Of a DNA stretch of 28,574 nt, positions 1 to 5,251 are shown in pieces. The notes beneath the pieces were generated by a model. It was not told where the DNA came from. It made no database searches and worked only from the letters and a program-made list of their open reading frames with translations. Made by a program: the position numbers and the translations under genes. Each line of letters starts with the position of its first letter. Position 1 is the first letter of the stretch. The stretch is from a virus. Where the stretch lies: positions 1-28,574 of the IMG/VR virus record IMGVR_UViG_3300044630_000365. The stretch is one strand, 5' to 3'.

Positions 1-35
1 ATCCGCGCTTCGTTAAGCTTTTTATGTACTGGCAT
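1..35 (-). CDS. 5' end of a leftward gene, possibly the phage repressor (partial)
   Basis: Reading leftward, an AAGGAG ribosome-binding site lies about 7 bases before an ATG at position 35. Eleven codons (MPVHKKLNEAR) are open to the window edge. The gene points away from the Cro-like gene at 127, which is the classic arrangement of a temperate repressor facing Cro. The first residues would also suit the start of an XRE-type repressor. The assignment rests on position and the start signal only, because the domain lies outside the window. It could be any leftward phage gene. Confidence 0.5.
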   Translation of the reverse strand, partial: MPVHKKLNEAR

Positions 36-126
36 TGCGGTATCTCCTTTTATTTGCCAAACCCCTTGTAACTAATTTGCAGGATATTAAAAGCGCTTTT
101 TACAAACAGCCAAAAGAAAGTTGAAT
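36..126. promoter_or_regulatory. Divergent switch region with a 12-bp operator-like palindrome
   Basis: This is the only divergent intergenic region in the window. It holds a perfect palindrome, AAAAGCGCTTTT, at 89-100, a plausible operator for the Cro-like protein and/or the leftward repressor. A weak leftward promoter can be drawn with -35 TTGGCT (complement of 108-113), 18-base spacing and -10 TAATAT (complement of 84-89), which puts the palindrome in the spacer. ATTTGC occurs twice (52-57 and 75-80). No convincing rightward promoter was found by eye. The role is inferred. Confidence 0.45.
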
Positions 127-333
127 ATGACCAGTGTAGAGCAAACAATTGCGGACTTTTTTAAGCTCGCAAAGACGCATAAAATCAGGGCCTGCAAGAT
201 AGCGAATGAAGCTGGCATCACCCGTGTCACGCTGTCGAATTGGAAAAGCGGACGCACTGAGCCACAGCTAAGCGTATGGCTTGCAGCTAATGAAGCACTG
301 TATCGCCTGGTGCAGCAGAAACTTAAGTTATGA
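127..333 (+). CDS. Cro-like small HTH DNA-binding protein
   Basis: This 68-residue protein has an XRE/Cro-type helix-turn-helix around residues 20-50: a KIANEAGITRVTLSNWKSGR stretch, where the alanine, glycine and the TLSNW recognition helix fit the family. It is probably a transcriptional regulator acting on the divergent region just upstream. I chose the ATG at 127 because an AAAGAAAG-type binding site sits 6 bases ahead. A TTG at 121 would be too close to that site. The stop overlaps the next start by 4 bases (ATGA at 330), so the two genes are likely co-translated. Size and position match phage Cro proteins. The exact operator is unproven. Confidence 0.75.
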   Translation: MTSVEQTIADFFKLAKTHKIRACKIANEAGITRVTLSNWKSGRTEPQLSVWLAANEALYRLVQQKLKL

Positions 334-674
334 GGCGCTTCGGAAAGTATCGTGCTGTCAAAGCGCAGTGCAATGCTGGACACACCCATGACAGTAAACG
401 GGAGGCTGTGCGCTGCAATGAGCTACATGATCTGCAGGCGGCTGGGGCTATCAGTGATTTAATCATGCACCCGCAATACTGGTTCGTCATCAATGGTCGC
501 CAGGTCAAGCACGCCAATGGTCGGCGCGTTGGCTACAAATCAGATTTTGAATATGTGGAAAACGGAATCAAGGTCACTGAAGATGTGAAAGGGGTAATCG
601 TTCGGGATTGGCCTCTGCGCCGCGCTATCTTTATTGCGCTATTCCCCGATCACCAGCTTCGTGAGACCAAATAA
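330..674 (+). CDS. DUF1064-type nuclease-like phage protein
   Basis: This 114-residue protein follows the DUF1064 pattern. It has an N-terminal KYRAVKAQC segment, a DSKREAVRCNEL helix, a hydrophobic strand ending HPQYWF, and a C-terminal YKSDFEY...EDVKG block. The spaced Asp, then Glu-Asp-Val-Lys, resembles a PD-(D/E)XK nuclease core, so a role in cutting branched or phage DNA during replication or recombination is plausible. The biochemical role of this family is not firmly known to me. It overlaps the Cro-like gene by 4 bases and is followed by a hairpin and a structured gap, so it may close the first early transcript. Confidence 0.75.
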   Translation: MRRFGKYRAVKAQCNAGHTHDSKREAVRCNELHDLQAAGAISDLIMHPQYWFVINGRQVKHANGRRVGYKSDFEYVENGIKVTEDVKGVIVRDWPLRRAIFIALFPDHQLRETK

Positions 675-678
675 AAAA

Positions 679-706
679 TGGGTGACCTAAGCCACCCAGT
701 TTGTTC
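679..706 (+). terminator. Hairpin after the DUF1064 gene, possible weak terminator
   Basis: A 6-bp stem, TGGGTG at 679-684 with CACCCA at 693-698, encloses an 8-base loop and is followed by GTTTGTT. An A-run precedes it and a short T-rich run follows. The stem is short, so termination is likely partial. It begins 5 bases after the stop codon, a typical terminator position. Confidence 0.4.
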
Positions 707-878
707 GGTAAGGAGTACCAAGCCGCGCAAATAGGTTGAAACGGCGCGTCGGTCAATGCTGCCAACAATTCTCTTTTACAAATGCGTGTTTTCGGTTATG
801 TAAGAGCGAGCGGGGAGTGCTGAAAAGCATAAAGCACTCGACCCGCTCTAACAACGCCTAGTCACAGGAGGCATCGCT
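707..878 (+). promoter_or_regulatory. Structured non-coding gap ahead of the replication genes
   Basis: No ORF with start signals is visible here. The main element is a long imperfect hairpin at 803-849. Its outer stem is AGAGCG/CGCTCT and its inner stem GAGTGCT/AGCACTC, around an 11-base A-rich loop. A TTTACA hexamer at 775-780 could be a -35 element, but the -10 candidate near 797-802 (TATGTA) is poor. The hairpin ends 17 bases before the AGGAGG site of the 16-codon ORF, so it may act as a leader structure controlling the replication genes. A small RNA or protein-binding structure is an alternative. Confidence 0.4.
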
Positions 879-929
879 ATGTTGAGTAATACACGCCACA
901 GAACCATCACGCAAGAGTTTGTGTCATGA
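879..929 (+). CDS. 16-codon leader ORF coupled to the replication initiator
   Basis: AGGAGG at 866-871 sits 7 bases before an ATG that opens a 16-codon frame (MLSNTRHRTITQEFVS). It ends in TGA inside an ATGA overlap with the next start at 926. The downstream gene has no comparably strong binding site of its own, so ribosomes finishing this mini-ORF probably reinitiate there. The peptide has no recognisable domain. It may be a true micro-protein or only a translation-coupling device. The strong start signal and exact 4-base overlap argue against chance. Confidence 0.5.
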   Translation: MLSNTRHRTITQEFVS

Positions 930-1666
930 GTGGTTTGCAATGGTTCCGACTATATCACCGAATAGTTGATGACGAAAAGCTGCGCCTGTTAGCTTTTGAG
1001 GATCGCTGGCACTTTGTTGCCTTATGCTGCCTAAAGGCTGATGGCCTTCTGGACACGCCAAATGACAATCTTCGATCGCGTAAAATTGCCGTCAAGTTAG
1101 GCGTGCAGTTGCGTGAATTAGATGAGATTGGAAGGCGCTTGCAAGAGGTCAATTTGGTTGATGAAAACCTGTCACCAGTTGCTTGGGATGAGCTACAATA
1201 TAAAAGCGACAACAGCACAAACCGTGTAAAAAAATACAGGGAAAAACAGCAGCATAACGCTATGAAACGGGAGCGAAACGTTTCAGTAACGGGCCAAGAG
1301 ACAGATACAGATACAGATACAGAAGTTAATACTAACGTATTAACAGCAAAACGCAGAAGCGTTTCCGCTGCTAAGCCTGATGGATTTTGTGACCAGCTTT
1401 GGAAGGATTGGAAGAACCATCGCAAAGCAGCTTTCACCGAAACCGCATTGAAGGGCATTGAGCGTGAAGCTGCGCTGGCGGGATGGACGCTGGAGGCTGC
1501 AATTACGGAAGCCATTGAACGAGGATGGCAGGGATTTAAATCAGATTGGGTAGAGGGAAAGAAGAATGGTACATCAAATCGGACAACTGGTCAGCCTAGA
1601 AACCAAAACGGCTTTGCCGCAGCACTTCGATACGTCGCGGATGGACGATCTGATGACCCGTTCTGA
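926..1666 (+). CDS. Phage replication initiator / primosomal-type protein
   Basis: This 246-residue protein is organised like phage O/DnaT-type replication proteins. An N-terminal winged-helix-like region covers about residues 1-95. A basic linker with a TDTDTDTE run follows near 126-135. The C-terminal region (about 150-200) resembles DnaT-like primosomal segments, with WKDWKNHRKAAFTETALKGI followed by REAALAGWTLEAAI and ERGWQGFKSDW. It probably binds the phage origin and helps load the host replicative helicase. The linker DNA contains a repeat array (1264-1365), as in lambdoid O genes where the origin lies inside the initiator gene. The next probable replication gene overlaps its 3' end. 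Confidence 0.75.
   Translation: MSGLQWFRLYHRIVDDEKLRLLAFEDRWHFVALCCLKADGLLDTPNDNLRSRKIAVKLGVQLRELDEIGRRLQEVNLVDENLSPVAWDELQYKSDNSTNRVKKYREKQQHNAMKRERNVSVTGQETDTDTDTEVNTNVLTAKRRSVSAAKPDGFCDQLWKDWKNHRKAAFTETALKGIEREAALAGWTLEAAITEAIERGWQGFKSDWVEGKKNGTSNRTTGQPRNQNGFAAALRYVADGRSDDPF
1264..1365 (+). repeat. Origin-like array of direct and inverted repeats inside the initiator gene
   Basis: The stretch holds GAAACG at 1264-1269 and 1275-1280, with its complement CGTTTC at 1279-1284 and 1360-1365. The two central copies form the palindrome GAAACGTTTC. Between them lie three and two-thirds copies of the hexamer ACAGAT (1301-1322), then an AT-rich 8-bp inverted repeat, GTTAATAC / GTATTAAC, with a 4-base spacer (1325-1344), then AAACGC / GCGTTT with a 4-base spacer (1349-1364). 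Iterons plus an AT-rich segment inside the initiator gene is the layout of lambda-type origins. The function is inferred. Confidence 0.5.
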
Positions 1667-2147
1667 TCTCACGGTAGCTGAATGCGATGAGCTACGGTCG
1701 ATTGCGTTAGCGATGCCTATCGAGAACATCCCAGTTGAAACCAAAGAGCTTGCCAAGCAGCTTCAGTTTATTGAGGCAACCCTGCCAAGCAAGAACACCG
1801 ACGAGCAAAGCGGACAGATGCGGACAGCAGTCTATGCACGCATCCTTGGCGGCTACACGAAAGAAGCCCTTAGCTACATGACTGAGCGCGTCTGCAAGGA
1901 GCTTGATTGGTTCCCAACGCCTCGCCAGTGCCTACAGATATTGGAAAGCTACACGCCACGAACTACCAGAAAGGACAAGGCGCTTCTAATCTGTTCTAAT
2001 CACACGCAAGCAAGGTTTGAGGATTTCATCAGCAAGCTACACTGCGGTGAGCCTGTCGAGCTATCAGACAAGCCAGAGCGTTGGTTACGCATTGCTGAAG
2101 ATCGCGGTTACCTTCGGATTGTCGATGGCGAATTTATCATCAGGTGA
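1566..2147 (+). CDS. Probable second replication-module protein, function unknown
   Basis: A 193-residue protein read from ATG 1566, which has a GAGGGA-AAG site just upstream. That start makes it overlap the initiator gene by 101 bases. Internal in-frame ATGs at 1641 and 1653 would cut the overlap to 26 or 14 bases but have no visible binding site. The sequence is soluble and helical with a conserved-looking core (YARILGGYTKEALSYMTERV, then ELDWFPTPRQCLQILE). There is no P-loop, so it is not a DnaC- or DnaB-type ATPase. Its place after the initiator suggests a helicase-loader or partner role, as lambda P has, but I do not recognise the family. It ends in a GTGA overlap with a 53-codon ORF. 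Confidence 0.6.
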   Translation: MVHQIGQLVSLETKTALPQHFDTSRMDDLMTRSDLTVAECDELRSIALAMPIENIPVETKELAKQLQFIEATLPSKNTDEQSGQMRTAVYARILGGYTKEALSYMTERVCKELDWFPTPRQCLQILESYTPRTTRKDKALLICSNHTQARFEDFISKLHCGEPVELSDKPERWLRIAEDRGYLRIVDGEFIIR

Positions 2148-2305
2148 GCGCAGCGACCAACTTAATGTGCGACCTGATCCGCCTGCAATCTGGTAAGCTC
2201 ACAATGGATGACATCCGCAAGCACTGGGCCAAGGGTAAGTATAAAGGCGCACCTGAAGCCTGGGCGATTGCAGCGATTGAACACGCAAAGCGACAAAAAT
2301 CATAA
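2144..2305 (+). CDS. Small hypothetical protein, 53 codons, GTG start
   Basis: The GTG at 2144 overlaps the previous stop by 4 bases (GTGA). An internal ATG at 2165 would give 46 residues. The product is amphipathic and positively charged, with a DDIRKHWAKGKYKGAPEAW segment and helical ends (LMCDLIRLQSGKL, AIAAIEHAKRQ). It has no Cys pair, membrane segment or known domain. The tight overlap supports a real gene translated with the upstream replication gene. A promoter-like sequence overlaps its 3' end. Confidence 0.55.
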   Translation: MSAATNLMCDLIRLQSGKLTMDDIRKHWAKGKYKGAPEAWAIAAIEHAKRQKS

Positions 2306-2306
2306 T
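2277..2306 (+). promoter_or_regulatory. Candidate sigma70-like promoter ahead of the 2334 gene
   Basis: TTGAAC at 2277-2282 and CATAAT at 2301-2306 are separated by 18 bases. This would start transcription just before the AAGGAG site at about 2321-2326 that serves the gene at 2334. The -10 matches 5 of 6 consensus bases and the -35 matches 4 of 6. It overlaps the end of the preceding ORF. Confidence 0.35.
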
Positions 2307-2333
2307 TAGCATATAACAAAAAAGGAGCAGACA

Positions 2334-2549
2334 ATGAGACACGTGCATGAATGGCCACCAATGCAACAGGGCGAAGCAAAGAAAGCGTCAACGCGGAATT
2401 TGTGGAATTACGTTCAACAGCATAGGCGATGGGTGGAAACGCTTTACCCAGGAGCTGACAATTATCTGGCAATCAACAGGGCTAATTCAGCACGAGCAGA
2501 GTTAAATCGACGCATAAATACGAAAGATTATGCTTTAAATCGCAATTAA
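2334..2549 (+). CDS. Hypothetical early phage protein, 71 residues
   Basis: Start chosen at ATG 2334 with a strong AAGGAG site 7 bases upstream, after a 28-base gap that marks a new translation unit. The product is hydrophilic and basic, rich in Arg and Asn (ASTRNLWNYVQQHRRWVETL, then RANSARAELNRRIN). It has no transmembrane segment and no domain I recognise. A short DNA- or RNA-binding role would suit its charge but is only a guess. It is followed by the promoter at 2562. Confidence 0.6.
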   Translation: MRHVHEWPPMQQGEAKKASTRNLWNYVQQHRRWVETLYPGADNYLAINRANSARAELNRRINTKDYALNRN

Positions 2550-2561
2550 TGAAAAAAACGC

Positions 2562-2590
2562 TTTACAGAATTAAAGGCCCTTTTTATAAG
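2562..2590 (+). promoter_or_regulatory. Strong sigma70-like early promoter with an inverted repeat over the -10
   Basis: TTTACA at 2562-2567, exactly 17 bases, then TATAAG at 2585-2590: each hexamer matches 5 of 6 consensus bases. The start would fall near 2597. CCCTT at 2578-2582 and AAGGG at 2588-2592 form an inverted repeat across the -10, a possible operator. Further down, GGGGA/TCCCC at 2604-2616 can fold in the 5' leader just before the AAGGAG site of the gene at 2636. It probably drives the accessory genes to about 5686. Confidence 0.6.
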
Positions 2591-2635
2591 GGGGCATCAG
2601 CAAGGGGATATTCCCCGCCAACAAGGAGACTGATT

Positions 2636-2884
2636 ATGATGATTTGGGACATTCGCGGCGAAGGTCAAGCGCCACAGCACATCGGTAACTTCGATGGCAT
2701 GAGCACTTTAAAAGAATTGCTAACCGCCGCCCGCACCGCCCGCCATAATGTTAAGATTGCAGCGGTAGCAATCAAGGGTAACGCAGCAACGTGCTACACC
2801 TTCCGCACCTTTGCAGACTTCCGCCGCTTTTTCGATGACAACAGCGATTTAACTATCACTGACAAGGCGATCGGATTAGCATGA
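2636..2884 (+). CDS. Hypothetical early phage protein, 82 residues
   Basis: The frame is open from an ATG at 2549, but that start has no binding site and lies upstream of the promoter at 2562-2590. The ATG at 2636 has AAGGAG 7 bases ahead (2623-2628), so it is preferred, with another ATG directly after it. The product (MMIWDIRGEGQAPQHIGNF...) looks like a compact alpha/beta protein with a basic central helix (LKELLTAARTARHNVKIAAV) and an aromatic C-terminal segment (FADFRRFF). I do not recognise the family. Its stop overlaps the next start by 4 bases. Confidence 0.6.
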   Translation: MMIWDIRGEGQAPQHIGNFDGMSTLKELLTAARTARHNVKIAAVAIKGNAATCYTFRTFADFRRFFDDNSDLTITDKAIGLA

Positions 2885-3126
2885 GCATCACCCTATCTCA
2901 ATTCGAACGCATCGACGGTCTTTTGACAAAGCAGATTCGCGCTGGCCAGTTTGAAACGTGCGCTGATCCCCGCCAATACATCATCACAAGCAACATACTT
3001 TTGGATGCTTGCGCTGATGCACTGGGCCGTGAATTTACAGAACGCTATGCAAGCGCCGAAGATTGCGCTGCAGCCATCGTCACACAGGCATTGCTATGCC
3101 CTGATTTTGTGGAGCAAGACGCATGA
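2881..3126 (+). CDS. Hypothetical early phage protein, 81 residues
   Basis: It starts in an ATGA overlap with the previous gene and ends in another with the next, so it sits inside a translationally coupled run. It is predicted helical and mildly acidic, with SITLSQFERIDGLLTKQIR at the N-terminus and three Cys residues (ETCADP, LDACAD, EDCAAA, with a fourth in LLCPDF) that do not form a metal-site pattern. No membrane segment and no known domain. Gene status rests on the exact overlaps and the codon pattern. Confidence 0.6.
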   Translation: MSITLSQFERIDGLLTKQIRAGQFETCADPRQYIITSNILLDACADALGREFTERYASAEDCAAAIVTQALLCPDFVEQDA

Positions 3127-3425
3127 GCAAGAACCTCACACAACTAGCGCAAGACGCTATCGACGCACTAAACGCTTACACCGAAGAACATAAGCGCCAG
3201 AAAGAAAAATGGCAGCAATCGGGTTACGCAGCGATCCTTAACAGCAATACTTTCGGCATTAGCGACACTCAGGAGATTGAACTGCTGACGGCCATCGTTG
3301 ATTATGACGAAGACCCTGCTGGCACATTGCAAGAGCTGATATGGCAAACGGAGTCCGACCATAGAGAGAACGAGGCGGACTATCGTTACGAAGAAATGCG
3401 TTCTCGTGAATTATTGGAGGGTTAA
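3123..3425 (+). CDS. Hypothetical acidic early phage protein, 100 residues
   Basis: It begins in an ATGA overlap with the preceding gene. The N-terminal third looks like one long helix (LAQDAIDALNAYTEEHKRQK), and the rest is strongly acidic (VDYDEDPAGT, ENEADYRYEEMRSRELLEG). No catalytic motif, membrane segment or HTH can be seen. The 3' end carries GGAGG, which serves the next small gene at 3426, so the two are linked in translation. The function is unknown. Confidence 0.6.
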   Translation: MSKNLTQLAQDAIDALNAYTEEHKRQKEKWQQSGYAAILNSNTFGISDTQEIELLTAIVDYDEDPAGTLQELIWQTESDHRENEADYRYEEMRSRELLEG

Positions 3426-3596
3426 ATGACACATCAAGAAATCATAATTGCACTAATGGTAGCAGCGCAACTGTTTACCCTGTTCCTGCTTTGGGAAGCC
3501 ACAAAGCGTGGAGACCAATTACAAGCTAAGTTAAAGCGCAGCACAGTTTTGCGCGATCCTAAAACTGGTCGATTCATCAAGAATGGCAAAATCTAA
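3426..3596 (+). CDS. Small single-pass membrane protein, 56 residues
   Basis: ATG 3426 directly follows the preceding stop, with GGAGGG about 4 bases ahead. Residues 5-23 form one hydrophobic segment (EIIIALMVAAQLFTLFLLW). A positively charged C-terminal tail follows (KRGDQLQAKLKRS, RDPKTGRF), which predicts an N-out/C-in inner-membrane protein. The stop shares bases with the next ATG (TAATG). It lies in the early region, away from the lysis genes. Superinfection exclusion or host membrane effects are possible, but there is no direct evidence. Confidence 0.6.
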   Translation: MTHQEIIIALMVAAQLFTLFLLWEATKRGDQLQAKLKRSTVLRDPKTGRFIKNGKI

Positions 3597-3892
3597 TGTT
3601 GCACGCAAACCTGATCCGCCAATGGGCGCAAGACCGCAACCTGATTGAAGGTAGCACCGTGCAATCTCAGTTCGTCAAGCTGATTGAAGAAATAGGTGAG
3701 CTGGCTGAAGCAATCGCCAAGGGCAAAGATGAGCAATTCATGGACAGCATTGGAGATGCCTTTGTCGTGCTTACCATCCTGGCAGCGCAAAAGGATTTAG
3801 AGATTGAAGAATGCGTCGTTCACGCATGGCATGAAATCAAAGACCGCAAGGGCAGGATGGAAAATGGAATCTTCATAAAGGATGATTCATGA
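3596..3892 (+). CDS. MazG-like nucleotide pyrophosphohydrolase
   Basis: This 98-residue protein matches the all-alpha MazG-like NTP pyrophosphohydrolase fold. It has LIEEIGELAEAIAKGK at residues 29-44 with the metal-binding EExxE (31-35). DSIGDAFVVLTILA follows at 50-63, with Asp 54 in the second metal motif, and then WHEIKDRKGRM. The usual ExxD motif reads SIGD here, with Asp 50 just ahead, a variation I believe also occurs in phage members. The enzyme hydrolyses NTPs or dNTPs to monophosphates. In phages it may adjust nucleotide pools, remove modified nucleotides or lower alarmone levels. It is coupled on both sides by short overlaps. Confidence 0.85.
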   Translation: MLHANLIRQWAQDRNLIEGSTVQSQFVKLIEEIGELAEAIAKGKDEQFMDSIGDAFVVLTILAAQKDLEIEECVVHAWHEIKDRKGRMENGIFIKDDS

Positions 3893-4122
3893 CACCCAGA
3901 GAACAGAATTTAGCTGACATTGAAGTTATCGCCAAAGAGCATCGCTTCACTTTAGAAGATATTTTAGGCAAAAATAGGTTTGGGCCATTAGTCAAGGTAA
4001 GACGCAAATGCGTTGTTATGCTGCGTGAGAAGGGCTATTCCACTACAGAAATTGGACGAATAATGTGCCGGGATCACAGCAGTATCTGCAATAGTCTTAA
4101 AAAAAGCAGGGCAGATGGATGA
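3889..4122 (+). CDS. Free-standing DnaA domain IV-like DNA-binding protein
   Basis: The 77-residue product resembles the C-terminal DNA-binding domain of the bacterial initiator DnaA. KVRRKCVVMLREKGYSTTEI is followed by GRIMCRDHSSICNSLKK, where RDHSSI matches the DHTTV signature that reads the DnaA box. The ATPase domain is absent and the preceding 35 residues are a short helical leader (LADIEVIAKEHRFTLEDILG). It could bind DnaA boxes to regulate host or phage replication or transcription. It begins in an ATGA overlap with the MazG gene and ends in one with the next, which suits an early takeover operon. Confidence 0.8.
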   Translation: MTPREQNLADIEVIAKEHRFTLEDILGKNRFGPLVKVRRKCVVMLREKGYSTTEIGRIMCRDHSSICNSLKKSRADG

Positions 4123-4370
4123 TGGATAATTTTATTTTAGATGTAACCACAACAGACGAGTGGGAGTTTCACTGGCTGGGAATGCCTGAATTTCAGCAGT
4201 TGCGTAAAAAACCAGTGTCTCAAATAACTGTCAGGTTTGAAACGCAAGAAGATATGGACAATTTTGCAGAATTAATTGGTCAAAAACTTACTTTAAAAAC
4301 GAAGTCAATTTGGCATCCGCACAGGCCCCACAAACTTGCTAACAAGAAGGTGTGGCGCGATGGCGAATAG
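4119..4370 (+). CDS. Small partner of TAGT-type phage glycosyltransferase
   Basis: An 83-residue protein starting at ATG 4119 (in overlap) or the adjacent ATG 4122. It has the pattern LGMPEFQQLRKKPVSQITVR, then FETQEDMDNFAELIGQKLT and KTKSIWHP. I recall this kind of small protein (IGQ...T.KTKSIW.P) recurring in phages next to ParB-like or glycosyltransferase genes, but its biochemical role is unknown to me. Here the glycosyltransferase follows with an 11-base overlap. The DNA is more AT-rich than that of the flanking genes, suggesting the pair moved together. Confidence 0.6.
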   Translation: MMDNFILDVTTTDEWEFHWLGMPEFQQLRKKPVSQITVRFETQEDMDNFAELIGQKLTLKTKSIWHPHRPHKLANKKVWRDGE

Positions 4371-5220
4371 GTATCCGATCTATATCGTTTCTAAGGGTAG
4401 GTGGTTAAATGCACTGACCCATAAGGCGCTCAAGAAAATGGGTGTTGAGCATTCTATGATTGTTGAGGAGCATGAGCGCGATGCGTATGCAAATAACGTA
4501 TCGTGCGACCTAATTACGCTGCCCCAGTGCTATTTGCTGGAGTATGATACTTGCGACAATCTGGGATTATCAAAATCAGTCGGCCCCGGTGCGGCTAGAA
4601 ACTTTGCATGGGATTTAGCTTGTTCTGCTGGTTTTGCTCGACATTGGGTAATGGACGATAACTTAGACGCATTCCATTGGCTAAACCGTAATGAAAAGTT
4701 TGAAGTCGAGTGCGATGCCACCATCAGAGCAATGGAAGACTTTGTGGATCGCTATAGCAACGTGGCTATTGCTGGCCCAAATTATTATTCCTTTGCTAAA
4801 AAGACAGACAATTTACCAGCCTTTGTAAAAAACACCCGTATCTACTCATGCCTTCTGATTGATAATCAAATACCGTATAGGTGGAGAGGCAGATACAATG
4901 AGGACACAGATTTAAGTTTGCGAGCGTTAAAGGATGGTCTTTGCACGATTCAGTTTAACGCATTTCTTTGTGGTAAAATTACAACCCAAAGGATGAGTGG
5001 TGGTAATACAAAAGAGTTTTATAAGCATGAAGGGACGAAGCCAAAATCTAAAATGTTGGCAGACCTACATCCTGATGTAGCAAAAATTGTGTGGCGATTT
5101 AACCGCTGGCATCATCACGTTGACTACAAGCCATTTAAAAAAAACAAACTCAAATTAATTGCCGATATATCTAAATTACAAAAAATAAATAATTATGGAA
5201 TGGAGCCACATGATGCGTAA
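4360..5220 (+). CDS. TET-associated-type (TAGT) glycosyltransferase, possible DNA modifier
   Basis: A 286-residue protein from ATG 4360, with AAGAAGG at 4344-4350. It has a GT-A-like layout: PIYIVSKGR at 6-14, GPGAARN at 75-81, a metal-binding MDDN at 98-101 and a later NEDTDLSLRAL block around 180-190. A His/Trp-rich segment (FNRWHHHVDYKPFKKN) lies near the end. This is the pattern of TAGT proteins, which were described computationally as glycosyltransferases linked to TET/JBP oxygenases and modified phage DNA bases. No TET/JBP, methylase or hydroxymethylase gene is in this window, so the acceptor base is unknown. The gene is AT-rich and may be a recent acquisition. A glycan-decorating role on protein or surface is the main alternative. 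Confidence 0.7.
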   Translation: MANRYPIYIVSKGRWLNALTHKALKKMGVEHSMIVEEHERDAYANNVSCDLITLPQCYLLEYDTCDNLGLSKSVGPGAARNFAWDLACSAGFARHWVMDDNLDAFHWLNRNEKFEVECDATIRAMEDFVDRYSNVAIAGPNYYSFAKKTDNLPAFVKNTRIYSCLLIDNQIPYRWRGRYNEDTDLSLRALKDGLCTIQFNAFLCGKITTQRMSGGNTKEFYKHEGTKPKSKMLADLHPDVAKIVWRFNRWHHHVDYKPFKKNKLKLIADISKLQKINNYGMEPHDA

Positions 5221-5251
5221 GCCATATCAAAAGAGCAGGGCAGAAGCATGA
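5210..5251 (+). CDS. Possible 13-codon coupling ORF
   Basis: GGAG at 5202-5205 precedes tandem ATGs at 5210 and 5213 opening a short frame (MMRKPYQKSRAEA). It ends in TGA within an ATGA overlap with the HTH gene at 5248. The frame overlaps the end of the glycosyltransferase gene. It may only carry ribosomes across the 27-base gap, as the 16-codon ORF at 879 may do. The evidence is thin. Confidence 0.25.
   Translation: MMRKPYQKSRAEA

Noticed and set aside
775-802. Sigma70 promoter with TTTACA at 775-780
   Set aside because: The only -10 at suitable spacing (TATGTA) matches just half of the consensus, so it is noted in the gap entry and not called separately.
1301-1322. Tandem hexamers as a CRISPR-like or mobile repeat
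   Set aside because: The units are contiguous with no spacers and code in frame for a Thr-Asp linker inside the initiator.
955-1515. 186-codon minus-strand ORF opposite the initiator gene
   Set aside because: Low-complexity product rich in Ser/Arg, no start signal, and the + strand gene is well supported.
2549-2635. Longer start for the 2636 gene at ATG 2549
   Set aside because: There is no ribosome-binding site, a strong promoter lies inside the stretch, and an AAGGAG site points to 2636.
4336-4359. Upstream ATG at 4336 for the glycosyltransferase
   Set aside because: The added residues (LTRRCGA) lie ahead of the conserved PIYIVSKGR start, and AAGAAGG is placed for the ATG at 4360.
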